A DNA stretch of 64,000 bases from Nocardioidaceae bacterium. Its GTDB lineage: Bacteria > Actinomycetota > Actinomycetes > Propionibacteriales > Nocardioidaceae. Made by a program: the position numbers and the translations under genes. This document shows positions 36,237 to 44,481 of the stretch, piece by piece. The stretch lies in NCBI GenBank assembly GCA_009780515.1, contig WQZX01000007.1:1-64000 (forward strand), written 5' to 3'. The notes below the pieces were generated by a model. The model had not been told where the DNA came from. It did not search any database and saw nothing but the letters and a program-made list of their open reading frames with translations. Every line of letters starts with the position of its first letter. The stretch's first letter is position 1.

Positions 36237-37409
36237 TCAGCCGCGGGCGAGCGGCGGCCGGTGGCCGCGCGCACGGCCCTCGGTCAGCAGGTAGGCCAGC
36301 GGGTCGCCGGCGGCGCCCGCCTCCGGGTAGCGGGCGACGTACGCCGCCTCGTCGACCAGCCCGCTGGCGCGCAGGCGCCGTACGGCGCGGGGCAGGGCGA
36401 GGCCCTTCAGCGGACCGCGCGCGGTGCGCGTGAGGCTGGCGAGGTAGGCGTCGAACGCCCGCCGCTGGCCGCGCCGCAGCTGGTTCATCTCGCGCAGGTG
36501 GCGGACCGCCAGCCGCGCCTCGATGTTGAAGCCGGCGCTGGTGCGTGCCAGCTTGCGCGAGTTGTTGGCCAGCGTCGGGCTGCTGCCGGAGCGGATCGGC
36601 TCCAGGCGCGCCCGCCAGTCGTCGAGGAAGCCGGCGTCGCCGTCGGCCACCTCGTCGCGCGCCCAGCGGACGAGCAGGTCGTGCACCGGCTGCGGCATCG
36701 GGACCTTGACCGTCGATCGGCTCGCGCGGTCGGCGGAGACGAACCCGTCGACCTCGTCGGCGACCTCGTCGGCGCCGCGCGGCCAGGACAGGCCCAGCGC
36801 CGCACCGATGCGGTCGACCTCACGACGCCAGTCGTGGACGAGGTTGTCCAGCGACACCACCACGCGCGGCGTGCCCCGGCTGTCGCGCTCGAAGTCGAGC
36901 GTGTGGGCGAGCCAGCCGAGCGCGGACGCGGGCCCGATCAGGCCGTCGCGCCGCGAGAGCGAGGAGGCGACCTCGGAGGGCTGGCGCAGGCTCAGGATGT
37001 TGCCGACGACGAAGCCCTCCGCCTCGAGGGCCTCGGTCCACAGCGGCAGCAGGCGCGAGACCCGCGGGTCCTTGAGCACCGCCAGCCGGCTGCCGCCGAA
37101 CTCCTGTCGCACGACCTCGCGGGCGCGCTCGAGCCAGGTCGCCCGGTCCTCCATCGTCGCGGTGTCGATCGACTGCCAGCCGGCCCACCAGGACAGGTTG
37201 GCGGTGAGGATCTCCTGATTGAGGTCGACGACCGCGCGGCTCTCCCAGTAGTCCTCGTCGCCGAGCCGCTCGCGCCCGCTGATGAGGGTGTCGGGCAGCT
37301 CGGCGCCCATCAGGGACAGGACGCGGGTCAGCGCGGACGTGCCGGAGCGGTGCATGCCTCCGACGACGAGCGCCCGGCGCTCGCCGGACCCCGCGCTCGC
37401 CTCGGTCAC
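36237..37409 (-). CDS. Sulfotransferase-like protein with C-terminal glycan module
   Basis: 390 residues. The N-terminal VVGGMHRSGTSALTRVLSLMG matches the 5'-phosphosulfate-binding loop of PAPS sulfotransferases, and ILSLRQPSEVASSL fits the 3'-phosphate-binding region. The C-terminal ~45 residues (LVDEAAYVARYPEAGAAGDP, LAYLLTEGRARGHRPPL) are one copy of the module seen in the neighbouring glycan proteins. Predicted role: transfer of sulfate to a surface glycan in the cytoplasm. GTG 37409 overlaps the epimerase stop (GTGA). No PAPS-synthesis gene is in the window. Confidence 0.75.
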   Translation of the reverse strand: MTEASAGSGERRALVVGGMHRSGTSALTRVLSLMGAELPDTLISGRERLGDEDYWESRAVVDLNQEILTANLSWWAGWQSIDTATMEDRATWLERAREVVRQEFGGSRLAVLKDPRVSRLLPLWTEALEAEGFVVGNILSLRQPSEVASSLSRRDGLIGPASALGWLAHTLDFERDSRGTPRVVVSLDNLVHDWRREVDRIGAALGLSWPRGADEVADEVDGFVSADRASRSTVKVPMPQPVHDLLVRWARDEVADGDAGFLDDWRARLEPIRSGSSPTLANNSRKLARTSAGFNIEARLAVRHLREMNQLRRGQRRAFDAYLASLTRTARGPLKGLALPRAVRRLRASGLVDEAAYVARYPEAGAAGDPLAYLLTEGRARGHRPPLARG

Positions 37410-38329
37410 GCCTGCGCCTGCTCCTGGAACCACTGCCAGGTCTCGCGCAGGCCGTCCTCGAGACGCGTGCGGGGGTCGAAGCCGAGACCCGCGCGCGCCT
37501 TGTCGACCTGGCACCAGGTGTTCTTGACCTCGCCGGGGCGGAAGTCCTCGTACCGGACCTCGAGGTCGCGTCCGGTGACGGTGCGCATCACGTCGATCAG
37601 CTCGTTGAGCGTGGTCGGGCCGCCGCTGCCGAGCTGGAAGGCGCCGGCGGACTCGCTGTTCATGCCCGCCTCGATCGCCTGGACCAGGTCGCCGGCGTAC
37701 AGGTAGTCACGCGCCTGGCTGCCGTCGCCGTACACGACGAGGGGCTTGTCGGCGAGGATCTGCTTGAAGAAGTGCGCGACGACCGAGCCCTTGTGGAAGG
37801 ACCGGGGGCCGTAGATGTTGGAGAAGCGCAGCGCGCAGCCGCTCACGCCGTACGACGCGGAGAAGGCGCTGAGGTAGCCCTCGAGCATCAGCTTCGAGGC
37901 GCCGTACGGCGACGTCGGCTGGGGTGCCATGTCCTCGTGGACCGGCGGGGTGACGTCACCGAGGATCGCGCCGCCGGTCGAGGCCGCGACGACCCGCTTG
38001 ACGCCGGCCGCACGCGCCGCCTGCAGCAGGTTGAAGGTGCCGACGACGTTGTTCTCGAAGTTGAAAGCCGGGTTCTCGATGCTGTCCATGACGCGGGTGT
38101 CCGCGGCGAGGTGCACGATGACGTCCTGGCCCTCGGTGGCCTTCGCGACGTCGTCGGTGCTGCGCAGGTCTCCGGCGACGAAGTCGATCCGGTCGAGCGG
38201 CAGGTTGTCGCGGTGGCCGAGCGACTCGTTGTCGATGACCGTGACGGCGTACTCACCGCGGCTGAGCAGGTGGTCGGTCAGGTGCATGCCGACGAATCCG
38301 GCGCCTCCGGTGATCAGGACGTTCTTCAC
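37406..38329 (-). CDS. NAD-dependent nucleotide-sugar epimerase/dehydratase
   Basis: 307 residues, extended SDR. TGGAGFVGMHL (8-18) binds NAD. The catalytic region has AASTGGAILGD and YGASK (Y-x3-K near 144-148), followed by RFSNIYGPR. It is closest in pattern to UDP-glucose/GlcNAc 4-epimerases (GalE-like), although the Ser of the triad sits in STGG. It presumably supplies a nucleotide sugar for the cluster. The GTG start follows a GAGGA-type site and it is coupled to the sulfotransferase-like gene behind it. Confidence 0.85.
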   Translation of the reverse strand: MKNVLITGGAGFVGMHLTDHLLSRGEYAVTVIDNESLGHRDNLPLDRIDFVAGDLRSTDDVAKATEGQDVIVHLAADTRVMDSIENPAFNFENNVVGTFNLLQAARAAGVKRVVAASTGGAILGDVTPPVHEDMAPQPTSPYGASKLMLEGYLSAFSASYGVSGCALRFSNIYGPRSFHKGSVVAHFFKQILADKPLVVYGDGSQARDYLYAGDLVQAIEAGMNSESAGAFQLGSGGPTTLNELIDVMRTVTGRDLEVRYEDFRPGEVKNTWCQVDKARAGLGFDPRTRLEDGLRETWQWFQEQAQA

Positions 38330-38402
38330 GAGGTGATCCTCTGGTCGGGACTTGGGGTCGGGCCAAGGATAGGGGGTCGGACCTGCCCGGACGGCAGGAC
38401 AC

Positions 38403-38408
38403 TAGGGT
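38403..38408 (+). promoter_or_regulatory. -10 box TAGGGT, leaderless start of methyltransferase gene
   Basis: TAGGGT, 7 bases, then ATG 38416. No Shine-Dalgarno is present, consistent with leaderless translation. Confidence 0.55.
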
Positions 38409-38415
38409 CGTCGGC

Positions 38416-39174
38416 ATGGCAGAGGACGCTCCGAAGGGCCCGCGCGGGCGACGAGACCCGGCACGGCACCTGATGCGGCTCATCGGCGACGCGATCGCCG
38501 GCGGCCCGAGCGCGCAGTTCACCTCGATCCGGATGCTCCGGCACAACCTGCACCGGGTGCCGGGCGGCGAGGACGGCGCGGGGCCGCGCCAGGTGCTCGA
38601 CTTCGGCGCGGGCTCCGGCGACCGCCTGCCCGAGCTCCGCGACGTGATCCCCGACGACTTCGACTACACCGGGATCGACCTCGAGGTGCCGCCGGACCTC
38701 AAGCACGGCGGCGACAACGTCCGCTTCCTCGCCTACGACGGCAACCGGATGCCTTTCGATGACGACACCTTCGACCTCTGCTTCTCCAAGCAGGTGCTCG
38801 AGCACGTCCGCCACCCCGACCAGGCGATCGGCGAGATCGGCCGGGTCCTGCGCCCGGGCGGTGTCTTCGCCGGCTCGGTGAGCTTCCTCGAGCCCTACCA
38901 CGCGATGTCGATCTTCAACTGGACGCCGTACGGCCTGGTGACGGTGCTCCGCGACCACGGGTTCGGCGAGATCGAGCTCCGGCCCGGCATCGACGGCGCC
39001 ACCATGGCCGCCCGCTACCTCCAGGGCCCGAAGGCCTTCGCCGGCGCGTTCATCAACGAGACCGAGCACAACCACGGCATCGACGTGGCGTACGCCGACG
39101 AGCGGGCGCGCATGCGCAACGCCCGCAAGCTCGCCTTCACCGGCCACATCTGCTTCTTCGCCGTCAAGGGCTGA
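38416..39174 (+). CDS. SAM-dependent methyltransferase (class I)
   Basis: 252 residues. Motif I VLDFGAGSGDRLPEL (~61-75), motif II YTGIDLEVP, the FDLCFSKQVLEHVRHPDQAI acidic/post-motif and LRPGGVFAGSVSF define a UbiE/Methyltransf_11-type fold. In a glycan cluster a sugar or lipid-linked acceptor is likely, but nothing in the sequence fixes it. It is transcribed away from the epimerase from a leaderless-type promoter and converges on the GT2 gene after it. Confidence 0.85.
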   Translation: MAEDAPKGPRGRRDPARHLMRLIGDAIAGGPSAQFTSIRMLRHNLHRVPGGEDGAGPRQVLDFGAGSGDRLPELRDVIPDDFDYTGIDLEVPPDLKHGGDNVRFLAYDGNRMPFDDDTFDLCFSKQVLEHVRHPDQAIGEIGRVLRPGGVFAGSVSFLEPYHAMSIFNWTPYGLVTVLRDHGFGEIELRPGIDGATMAARYLQGPKAFAGAFINETEHNHGIDVAYADERARMRNARKLAFTGHICFFAVKG

Positions 39175-39201
39175 GCGGCGGGTCGACCGGCCCGGGCCCG
39201 G

Positions 39202-39945
39202 TCAGGCGCGGCGGCCGAGGTCGCGCACGCGGTCGATCGCCATCTCGGGCAGCGCCCGCACGATCGACTTGCGGCTGCTGCTCTCGGTCACGAGCGAGAA
39301 GTCGCGCCGACGCTTGAAGATGATCGTGTCGCGGACCACGACGTGCTCCCAGCCGCGCGACATCGTCTCGATGGAGAACTGGAAGTCCTGGAACGACAGC
39401 CCGTTCGGGATGTCGCGTGAGACGTAAGGGCTCTCCAGGTGCGCCTCACGGGGCGCCATGCAGAGCGAGTCGTAGTAGTTGCGGAAGTAGAGGTAGTACG
39501 GCGAGAACAGCGGCGAGGTCTGGTCGATGTTGACCAGCACCGAGCTCTGGCCGTCGAAGAAGACGTTGAGCTCGGGGTGGGCGATGGCCCGCTCCCCCGC
39601 CCTCTCGGCCGCGTCGAGCCGGGCGATGCCCTCGGCCAGCCAGTTCTCGCTGAACATGTCGTCGGCGTCGAGGAACGCGATGAAGCGGCCCTCGGTCTCG
39701 GGCAGGATCCGGTTGCGGACCCGGCCGAGGTCGCCCTCGGCGTACACACGGCGGTCCCAGTGGGCGAAGCGGTCCTGGCCGAAGTAGCGGCTGGTCGCCT
39801 CGGTCGCGTTGTCGAGGGCGATGATCGCCTCGACGGTGTAACCGCGCTCGCGGGCCGCGGCGACGGCGGCGTCCGCGGCCAGCATGGTCGGGCCGCAGAC
39901 GACGGTCTCGTCGTGGGCGGTGACGACGACGGTCAGGTCCCTCAT
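39202..39945 (-). CDS. Family 2 glycosyltransferase (paralogue of 31990-32739)
   Basis: 247 residues. GT-A features are TVVVTAHDETVVCGPTM, ALDNATEATSRYF, the DxD-type FLDADDMFSENWL, and the shared motifs HPELNVFF, SLCMAPREAH and IIFKRRRDFSLV. Together with the upstream GT4-like gene it forms a two-gene unit (ATGA overlap), mirrored by the 33878-31990 pair. Cytoplasmic glycan assembly is the likely role; donor sugar unknown. Confidence 0.86.
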   Translation of the reverse strand: MRDLTVVVTAHDETVVCGPTMLAADAAVAAARERGYTVEAIIALDNATEATSRYFGQDRFAHWDRRVYAEGDLGRVRNRILPETEGRFIAFLDADDMFSENWLAEGIARLDAAERAGERAIAHPELNVFFDGQSSVLVNIDQTSPLFSPYYLYFRNYYDSLCMAPREAHLESPYVSRDIPNGLSFQDFQFSIETMSRGWEHVVVRDTIIFKRRRDFSLVTESSSRKSIVRALPEMAIDRVRDLGRRA

Positions 39946-41807
39946 GCGGGGTCCCCCTCGGTCGGCTCGGGCAGCAGCAGCGCGACCGCCGCCTCGGCGT
40001 ACGCCTGCTCGCTGCGCTCCTCGAGCAGCCGCTCCCGCAGCTTCAGAGCGCGCTTGCGGGCGTCGTCGGGGTCGGCCAGGATCTCCCGGATCGCGGCTGC
40101 GTACGACGACGGGTCGTCGACGTCGTGCGGCCCGTGGATCGGCCAGGCCTCGCCCTCGGGCACGAGCTCGCCCACTCCCCCGACCACGCTGGCGACGACG
40201 GGGATGCCCGTCATCGCGACCTCGAGCAGCAGCTGCGGGACGCCGTCCCACGCGGAGGTGTAGAGCCAGGCGTCGGCCTGACCGAGGTCGAGGTCGGCGA
40301 AGCTGTCGTAGCGGCCCTCGAGCCGCACGTTCGGCGGTGTCGCGGGCATCGGGTCGCCCTGCAGGACCTTCTCGCCCCAGAGGTGGAAGTCGGCCTCGGG
40401 CAGCGCGCGGGCGATGTCCATGACTAGGTCGATGCGCTTCTGGCGGTCCCAGCGGCCGGCCCAGTAGATCCGCGGCCGGCGGCCCTCGGTCGCGGCCGGA
40501 GCGGGCGCGACGGGGATCTCGGGCTGGACCGGCGCGCGGAAGACGTGGATGCGGTCGCGGTCCTCGTCGCTGAGCAGGTGGCGCTCGGTCAGCTCGTCCT
40601 TGAGGAACTGGCTGTCGGTGATGACGGCCGGCACCACGTCGAACGTGCGGTAGAAGTGCTTCAGGCTCCAGCCGGCCCAGTGGACCTGGGTCATCAGCTC
40701 GTTGCAGAACATCACCGGGAAGACCCGCTCGGAGGCCGCGAGTGCCTTGCCGTAGGGCCCGAGCGCCTCGTACATCACCTTGGAGTTGATGTTCAGGATC
40801 GCGTCCGAGCGCAGCGAGCGCAGCAGCTCGACGAGCACGCGCGCCGACAGCGGCAGCGGCATCCCGCGCGTCGCGGCCGCGAAGTCGATCTCGCGCACGC
40901 CCTCGGGGAACCGTCCGGCGGGCGTGGTGCCGCTCTCGTCGGTGTAGACGACCACCACGTCGGCCGGGTCCACGCGACCGGCGAGTGCGTGGACGATGTG
41001 GCCCTCGACGCGGCGGCCCGAGCCCCAGCGCGGGCGGTTGATGACGAAGACCAGTCGCGCCGGCCGGAAGCCGGCCTGCTCCTGGCAGCGCTCGATCGCA
41101 GCCATCTGGCGGGCGATCTCGGGGGCGTTGACGGGCTGGATGCGCGGCTGGTTGGTCGCCTCCCATGCCTTGCCGATCAGCGGCTCGATGGCCGCCGCCT
41201 TGGCGATCTGCTCGCCGAGGGCGCCGTACCGGACGCGCTCGCTGAGGTCGTCCCGTACGCCGGCGAGGTGGTCGGCCATCTCCCCCGGAGTCATGCCGAC
41301 GAGGGGCGCGACGCGGTCGAGCCCCGCCGCCGGGTCGGCGATCTCGCCGGCCGCGCGACCCTCGCGGAGCCAGGCGACGTACGGGCTGACCCCGTTGTCG
41401 TCGCGGCGGTGGGGATTGCGGTCGAGGTAGGCGCGCATCCCGAAGTTCACGTCCGGCGAGACGGCCGCGTCGGCGCCACGGGCCAGGAAGTGGGCGATCG
41501 GGTCGACCTGCGGACGGGTCTGGAGGTCGGGAGCCTGCAGCAGGTAGGTCAGGTGGTCGAAGCCGTCGCGAGCCAGGTCGTAGTCGGGGTCGATGCCCGC
41601 CGGCTGCTGGTTGGCGCGCGCACGGGCGACGACGCCGTCGATGCCGGGACCGATCACGGTCGGCCGGACCGGCTCGGGCGTGACCGGCGTGCCGCGACCC
41701 ATCGCGCGGCGCACCCGGTTGCCGATGCGCCGCTGCCGGGCAGCCGCCTCTCGTCGCAGGCGACGCCTGATCCGGGCGCTGAGCGAGTTCGGGAGAGCTC
41801 CTGCCAC
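39942..41807 (-). CDS. Glycosyltransferase (GT4/GT-B) with N-terminal glycan modules
   Basis: About 621 residues. Residues ~75-165 hold two copies of the cluster's module (FDHLTYLLQAPDLQTRPQVD, and VNFGMRAYLDRNP...PYVAWLREGRAAGE). A middle region contains AKAAAIEPLI and a Rossmann half beginning RLVFVINRPRWGSGRRVEGH. The C-terminal GT-B half (RPRIYWAGRWDRQKRIDLVM, ADAWLYTSAWDGVPQLLLEVAMTGIPVVAS) is a GT4 donor site with the usual E-x7-E-like helix. The start is uncertain: GTG 41807 is chosen because it leaves 26 bases to the divergent neighbour. Confidence 0.82.
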   Translation of the reverse strand: MAGALPNSLSARIRRRLRREAAARQRRIGNRVRRAMGRGTPVTPEPVRPTVIGPGIDGVVARARANQQPAGIDPDYDLARDGFDHLTYLLQAPDLQTRPQVDPIAHFLARGADAAVSPDVNFGMRAYLDRNPHRRDDNGVSPYVAWLREGRAAGEIADPAAGLDRVAPLVGMTPGEMADHLAGVRDDLSERVRYGALGEQIAKAAAIEPLIGKAWEATNQPRIQPVNAPEIARQMAAIERCQEQAGFRPARLVFVINRPRWGSGRRVEGHIVHALAGRVDPADVVVVYTDESGTTPAGRFPEGVREIDFAAATRGMPLPLSARVLVELLRSLRSDAILNINSKVMYEALGPYGKALAASERVFPVMFCNELMTQVHWAGWSLKHFYRTFDVVPAVITDSQFLKDELTERHLLSDEDRDRIHVFRAPVQPEIPVAPAPAATEGRRPRIYWAGRWDRQKRIDLVMDIARALPEADFHLWGEKVLQGDPMPATPPNVRLEGRYDSFADLDLGQADAWLYTSAWDGVPQLLLEVAMTGIPVVASVVGGVGELVPEGEAWPIHGPHDVDDPSSYAAAIREILADPDDARKRALKLRERLLEERSEQAYAEAAVALLLPEPTEGDPA

Positions 41808-41833
41808 CCGCGCATTGTTCCACGTCGGCGACA

Positions 41834-42934
41834 ATGGCCCGCATGCGCCGACATCCCGCTGACGCACCCCGGCAGCCCGAGGTGGTCCTGCACATCGGCT
41901 CGGGCAAGACCGGTACGTCGGGCATCCAGGGGTTCCTCGCGCGGCGCCGGGAGGCGCTGCTGCGGGCGGGCGTGCTCTACCCCGAGGCGATGGGCGCCGC
42001 GCGTCACCTGCACCTCAGCCAGTCCGTCCGCCCCGACGAGCACCTCCTCCGCTCGCTGGTCTGGCGGCGCGGCAGCTACGCCGACCCGTCGTCGTACCGT
42101 CAGCAGCACCGGGAGGCGCTCGACCGCGAGGTCGCCGCGGCCCGCCCGGAGCGGATCCTCTTCTCCGACGAGGGTCTCTACTCCCTCGGCCCCGAGCCGC
42201 TCGCGCGCCTGCGCACCCTCCTCGACGCGTACGCCGGCGCGCGGACGGTGCTCGTCTACCTGCGCCCGCAGGACGAGCACCTCGTCAGCCGCTACCAGCA
42301 GTCGGTCAAGACCGGGCTGACCGAGCGGCTCGCCGACTTCGCCGAGGGCGACCACGCGCACCTCTACGACTACGAGCACCGGCTCGCGCAGTGGGCCGCG
42401 GCGATGGACCCGGCGCGGATCGTCGTACGCCGCTTCCAGCCGGCCGCCTTCGTCGGCGGCAGCCCGCTGACCGACTTCCTCGACGCCACCGGACTCGACC
42501 TCGACCCCGGGCCGGCCGCGCACCGGCGCCAGAACGACAGCCTGGACGCGGAGTCGGTCGAGCTGCTGCGGCTGCTGAACCTCGATGCCGTCGAGCACTC
42601 CGACGAGCGTCCGGGCTCGATCGACAACCGGGCTCTCGTCGACGTGCTCCTGCAGCGGCCGCGCGGCGCCGTGCTGACGCTGCCGGAGGCGACGATGGAG
42701 CGGTTCGCGGCCCGCTGGGCCGACGGCAACGCGGCCGTCGCCCGGCGCTATCTCGGCACCGACACGCTCTTCGCGCCGGCCGACCGGTCCTCGCGCACCA
42801 CGACGACCGAGCAGCGCCTCTCCCCAGACCGGGCCGATGCGCTGCTCGACGGGCTCGCCGTCCCGTCCGAGCGGAGGGCTCGCGTCCGCGCCATCGCCGA
42901 GCGCGAGGCCGGCCCGCCCGGCGGCCGACGTTAG
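41834..42934 (+). CDS. Sulfotransferase-family protein 1 of a tandem pair
   Basis: 366 residues. The P-loop-like VVLHIGSGKTGTSGIQGFL (~17-35) binds the 5'-phosphosulfate group. VLVYLRPQDEHLVSRYQQSVKTG carries the Arg/Ser of the 3'-phosphate site. The C-terminal TTTTEQRLSPDRAD and N-terminal motifs match the next gene closely, so the two arose by tandem duplication. Likely substrate: a surface glycan, with PAPS as donor. ATG 41834 or 41843 could start; no clear ribosome-binding site. Confidence 0.78.
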   Translation: MARMRRHPADAPRQPEVVLHIGSGKTGTSGIQGFLARRREALLRAGVLYPEAMGAARHLHLSQSVRPDEHLLRSLVWRRGSYADPSSYRQQHREALDREVAAARPERILFSDEGLYSLGPEPLARLRTLLDAYAGARTVLVYLRPQDEHLVSRYQQSVKTGLTERLADFAEGDHAHLYDYEHRLAQWAAAMDPARIVVRRFQPAAFVGGSPLTDFLDATGLDLDPGPAAHRRQNDSLDAESVELLRLLNLDAVEHSDERPGSIDNRALVDVLLQRPRGAVLTLPEATMERFAARWADGNAAVARRYLGTDTLFAPADRSSRTTTTEQRLSPDRADALLDGLAVPSERRARVRAIAEREAGPPGGRR

Positions 42935-42947
42935 GCCATGTCTGGCC

Positions 42948-42953
42948 TAGGCT
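42948..42953 (+). promoter_or_regulatory. -10 box TAGGCT, leaderless start of second sulfotransferase
   Basis: TAGGCT, 8 bases, then GTG 42962. It supports GTG 42962 over the in-frame ATG 42938, which would lie upstream of this promoter. Confidence 0.45.
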
Positions 42954-42961
42954 GTCCGACC

Positions 42962-44017
42962 GTGACGGACGTCGTACTGCACATCGGCACCGGCAAGACC
43001 GGCACCTCGTCGATCCAGAAGCTCCTGGGCAACAACCGTCCCGCGCTGCGCGGGCAGGACGTCCTGTACCCGAGGACCCCCGGCCGCTACCGCCACGTCC
43101 GGCTCGGCCTGATGATCACGCCGCCCGACGAGCTCGACAAGATGATCGCCTGGAGCCGGATCGACAGCGACGACCCGGTCGCGTTCCAGCGCCAGGTCCG
43201 CGACGAGCTGCTCGCCGAGCTGCGCGAGTCCGACCGCTCGCGCCTGCTGGTCTCCAACGAGAGCCTCTACGGCGCGGGTGAGCCCGCGCTGCGCAACCTG
43301 CGCACCTTCCTCGACGGCTTCGCCACCTCGGTCCGGGTCGTGGTCTACCTCCGCCGCCAGGACGACCACCTCCTCAGCCGCTACCAGCAGCGGATCAAGA
43401 CCGGCACCGTCGACCGCATCGAGGAGTACGCCGAGGCGGACCTCGCCCGCACCTACGACTACGCCAGGCGGCTGTCGCTGTGGGAGCGCGTGGTCGGCGC
43501 CGACGAGACGGTGGTCCGGCCGTTCGAGTCGGGCCAGTTCCACCAGGGCTCGCTCTACCAGGACTTCCTCGACAGCGCCGGGATCGACATCGACGCGTCC
43601 ACGCTGAAGCCGGTCGAGCGGACCAACGAGAGCCTCGACGCCGAGCTCGTGGAGCTGCTGCGGGTGCTCAACATGCACCGCGTCGAGAACCGCGGCGCCC
43701 GCATCGGCCAGATCGACAACCGGCCGCTGCTCAAGACGCTGTTCACCACCTCGCAGGGCCCGACCCTCGGGCTGCCCGACGACGTGCTCGACCGGCTCAT
43801 GGCGCGCTGGGAGCAGACCAACGCGGCCGTCGCCCGCGACCACCTGGGCCGGGCCGACGGCGTGCTGTTCCACTCGGCCAAGCGGTCGGCGAGCACCACC
43901 ACCGAGCAGCGGCTCGACCCGGCCCGGCTCGACCACTTCTTCGAGCTGCTGCACATCCCGGCCGACGAGCACGCCCAGATCCGCGCGATCGCGGTCCGCG
44001 AGGATCGCCGGGCCTGA
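42962..44017 (+). CDS. Sulfotransferase-family protein 2 of a tandem pair
   Basis: 351 residues from GTG 42962 (359 from ATG 42938). DVVLHIGTGKTGTSSIQKLL is the 5'-phosphosulfate loop and VVVYLRRQDDHLLSRYQQRIKTGT the 3'-phosphate region. It is collinear with the preceding gene over its whole length, including NESLDAELVELLRVLN and SASTTTEQRLDPARLD. Paralogue pairs of this kind often differ in acceptor position. It converges on the thioesterase gene with only 5 bases between the stops. Confidence 0.78.
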   Translation: MTDVVLHIGTGKTGTSSIQKLLGNNRPALRGQDVLYPRTPGRYRHVRLGLMITPPDELDKMIAWSRIDSDDPVAFQRQVRDELLAELRESDRSRLLVSNESLYGAGEPALRNLRTFLDGFATSVRVVVYLRRQDDHLLSRYQQRIKTGTVDRIEEYAEADLARTYDYARRLSLWERVVGADETVVRPFESGQFHQGSLYQDFLDSAGIDIDASTLKPVERTNESLDAELVELLRVLNMHRVENRGARIGQIDNRPLLKTLFTTSQGPTLGLPDDVLDRLMARWEQTNAAVARDHLGRADGVLFHSAKRSASTTTEQRLDPARLDHFFELLHIPADEHAQIRAIAVREDRRA

Positions 44018-44022
44018 GCCGC

Positions 44023-44469
44023 CTACTCCCGCACCAGCGGCGCGAGCACCTCGCGGATCCGCGGCGGGATCGGCGTCGTCGGGCGGCCGGGATCGGTGTT
44101 GTCGACGTACACGTGGACGAAGCGGCCCTCGGCGCTCGCCTGGTCGCCGTCGCCCTGGAACAGCCCGATGCGGTAGGTCACCGACGAGCTGCCGAGTCGC
44201 TCGACCACGAGGCCGAGGTCGATCGGCCGCGGGTAGCCCATCTCCGCGAAGTAGCGGCAGGACACCTCCGCCACGACGCCGATCTCGGGCAGGTGCCGGA
44301 TGTCGACGCCGGTCGCCTCGGCGAGGTGCGCGTTGACCGCGGTGTCGATGAGCTCGAAGTAGCGGGCGTTGTTGAGGTGGCCGTAGACGTCGTCGTCGGC
44401 CCAGCGGGTCGTGGCCTGGCGCCAGACGACGTAGTCGTCGCGGACGGGGCGGGTGCGTTGCTCACTCAT
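44023..44469 (-). CDS. Hotdog-fold acyl-CoA thioesterase (4HBT family)
   Basis: 148 residues. TRWADDDVYGHLNNARYFELID carries the 4HBT active-site Asp and the HLNN helix, and VAEVSCRYFAEMGYPRPIDLGL completes the fold. It hydrolyses acyl-CoA thioesters; the specific acyl chain is unknown. It lies 12 bases downstream of the acyltransferase gene on the same strand. Whether it belongs to the glycan pathway or to general metabolism cannot be told. Confidence 0.85.
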   Translation of the reverse strand: MSEQRTRPVRDDYVVWRQATTRWADDDVYGHLNNARYFELIDTAVNAHLAEATGVDIRHLPEIGVVAEVSCRYFAEMGYPRPIDLGLVVERLGSSSVTYRIGLFQGDGDQASAEGRFVHVYVDNTDPGRPTTPIPPRIREVLAPLVRE

Positions 44470-44481
44470 GACGAGCCCAAC

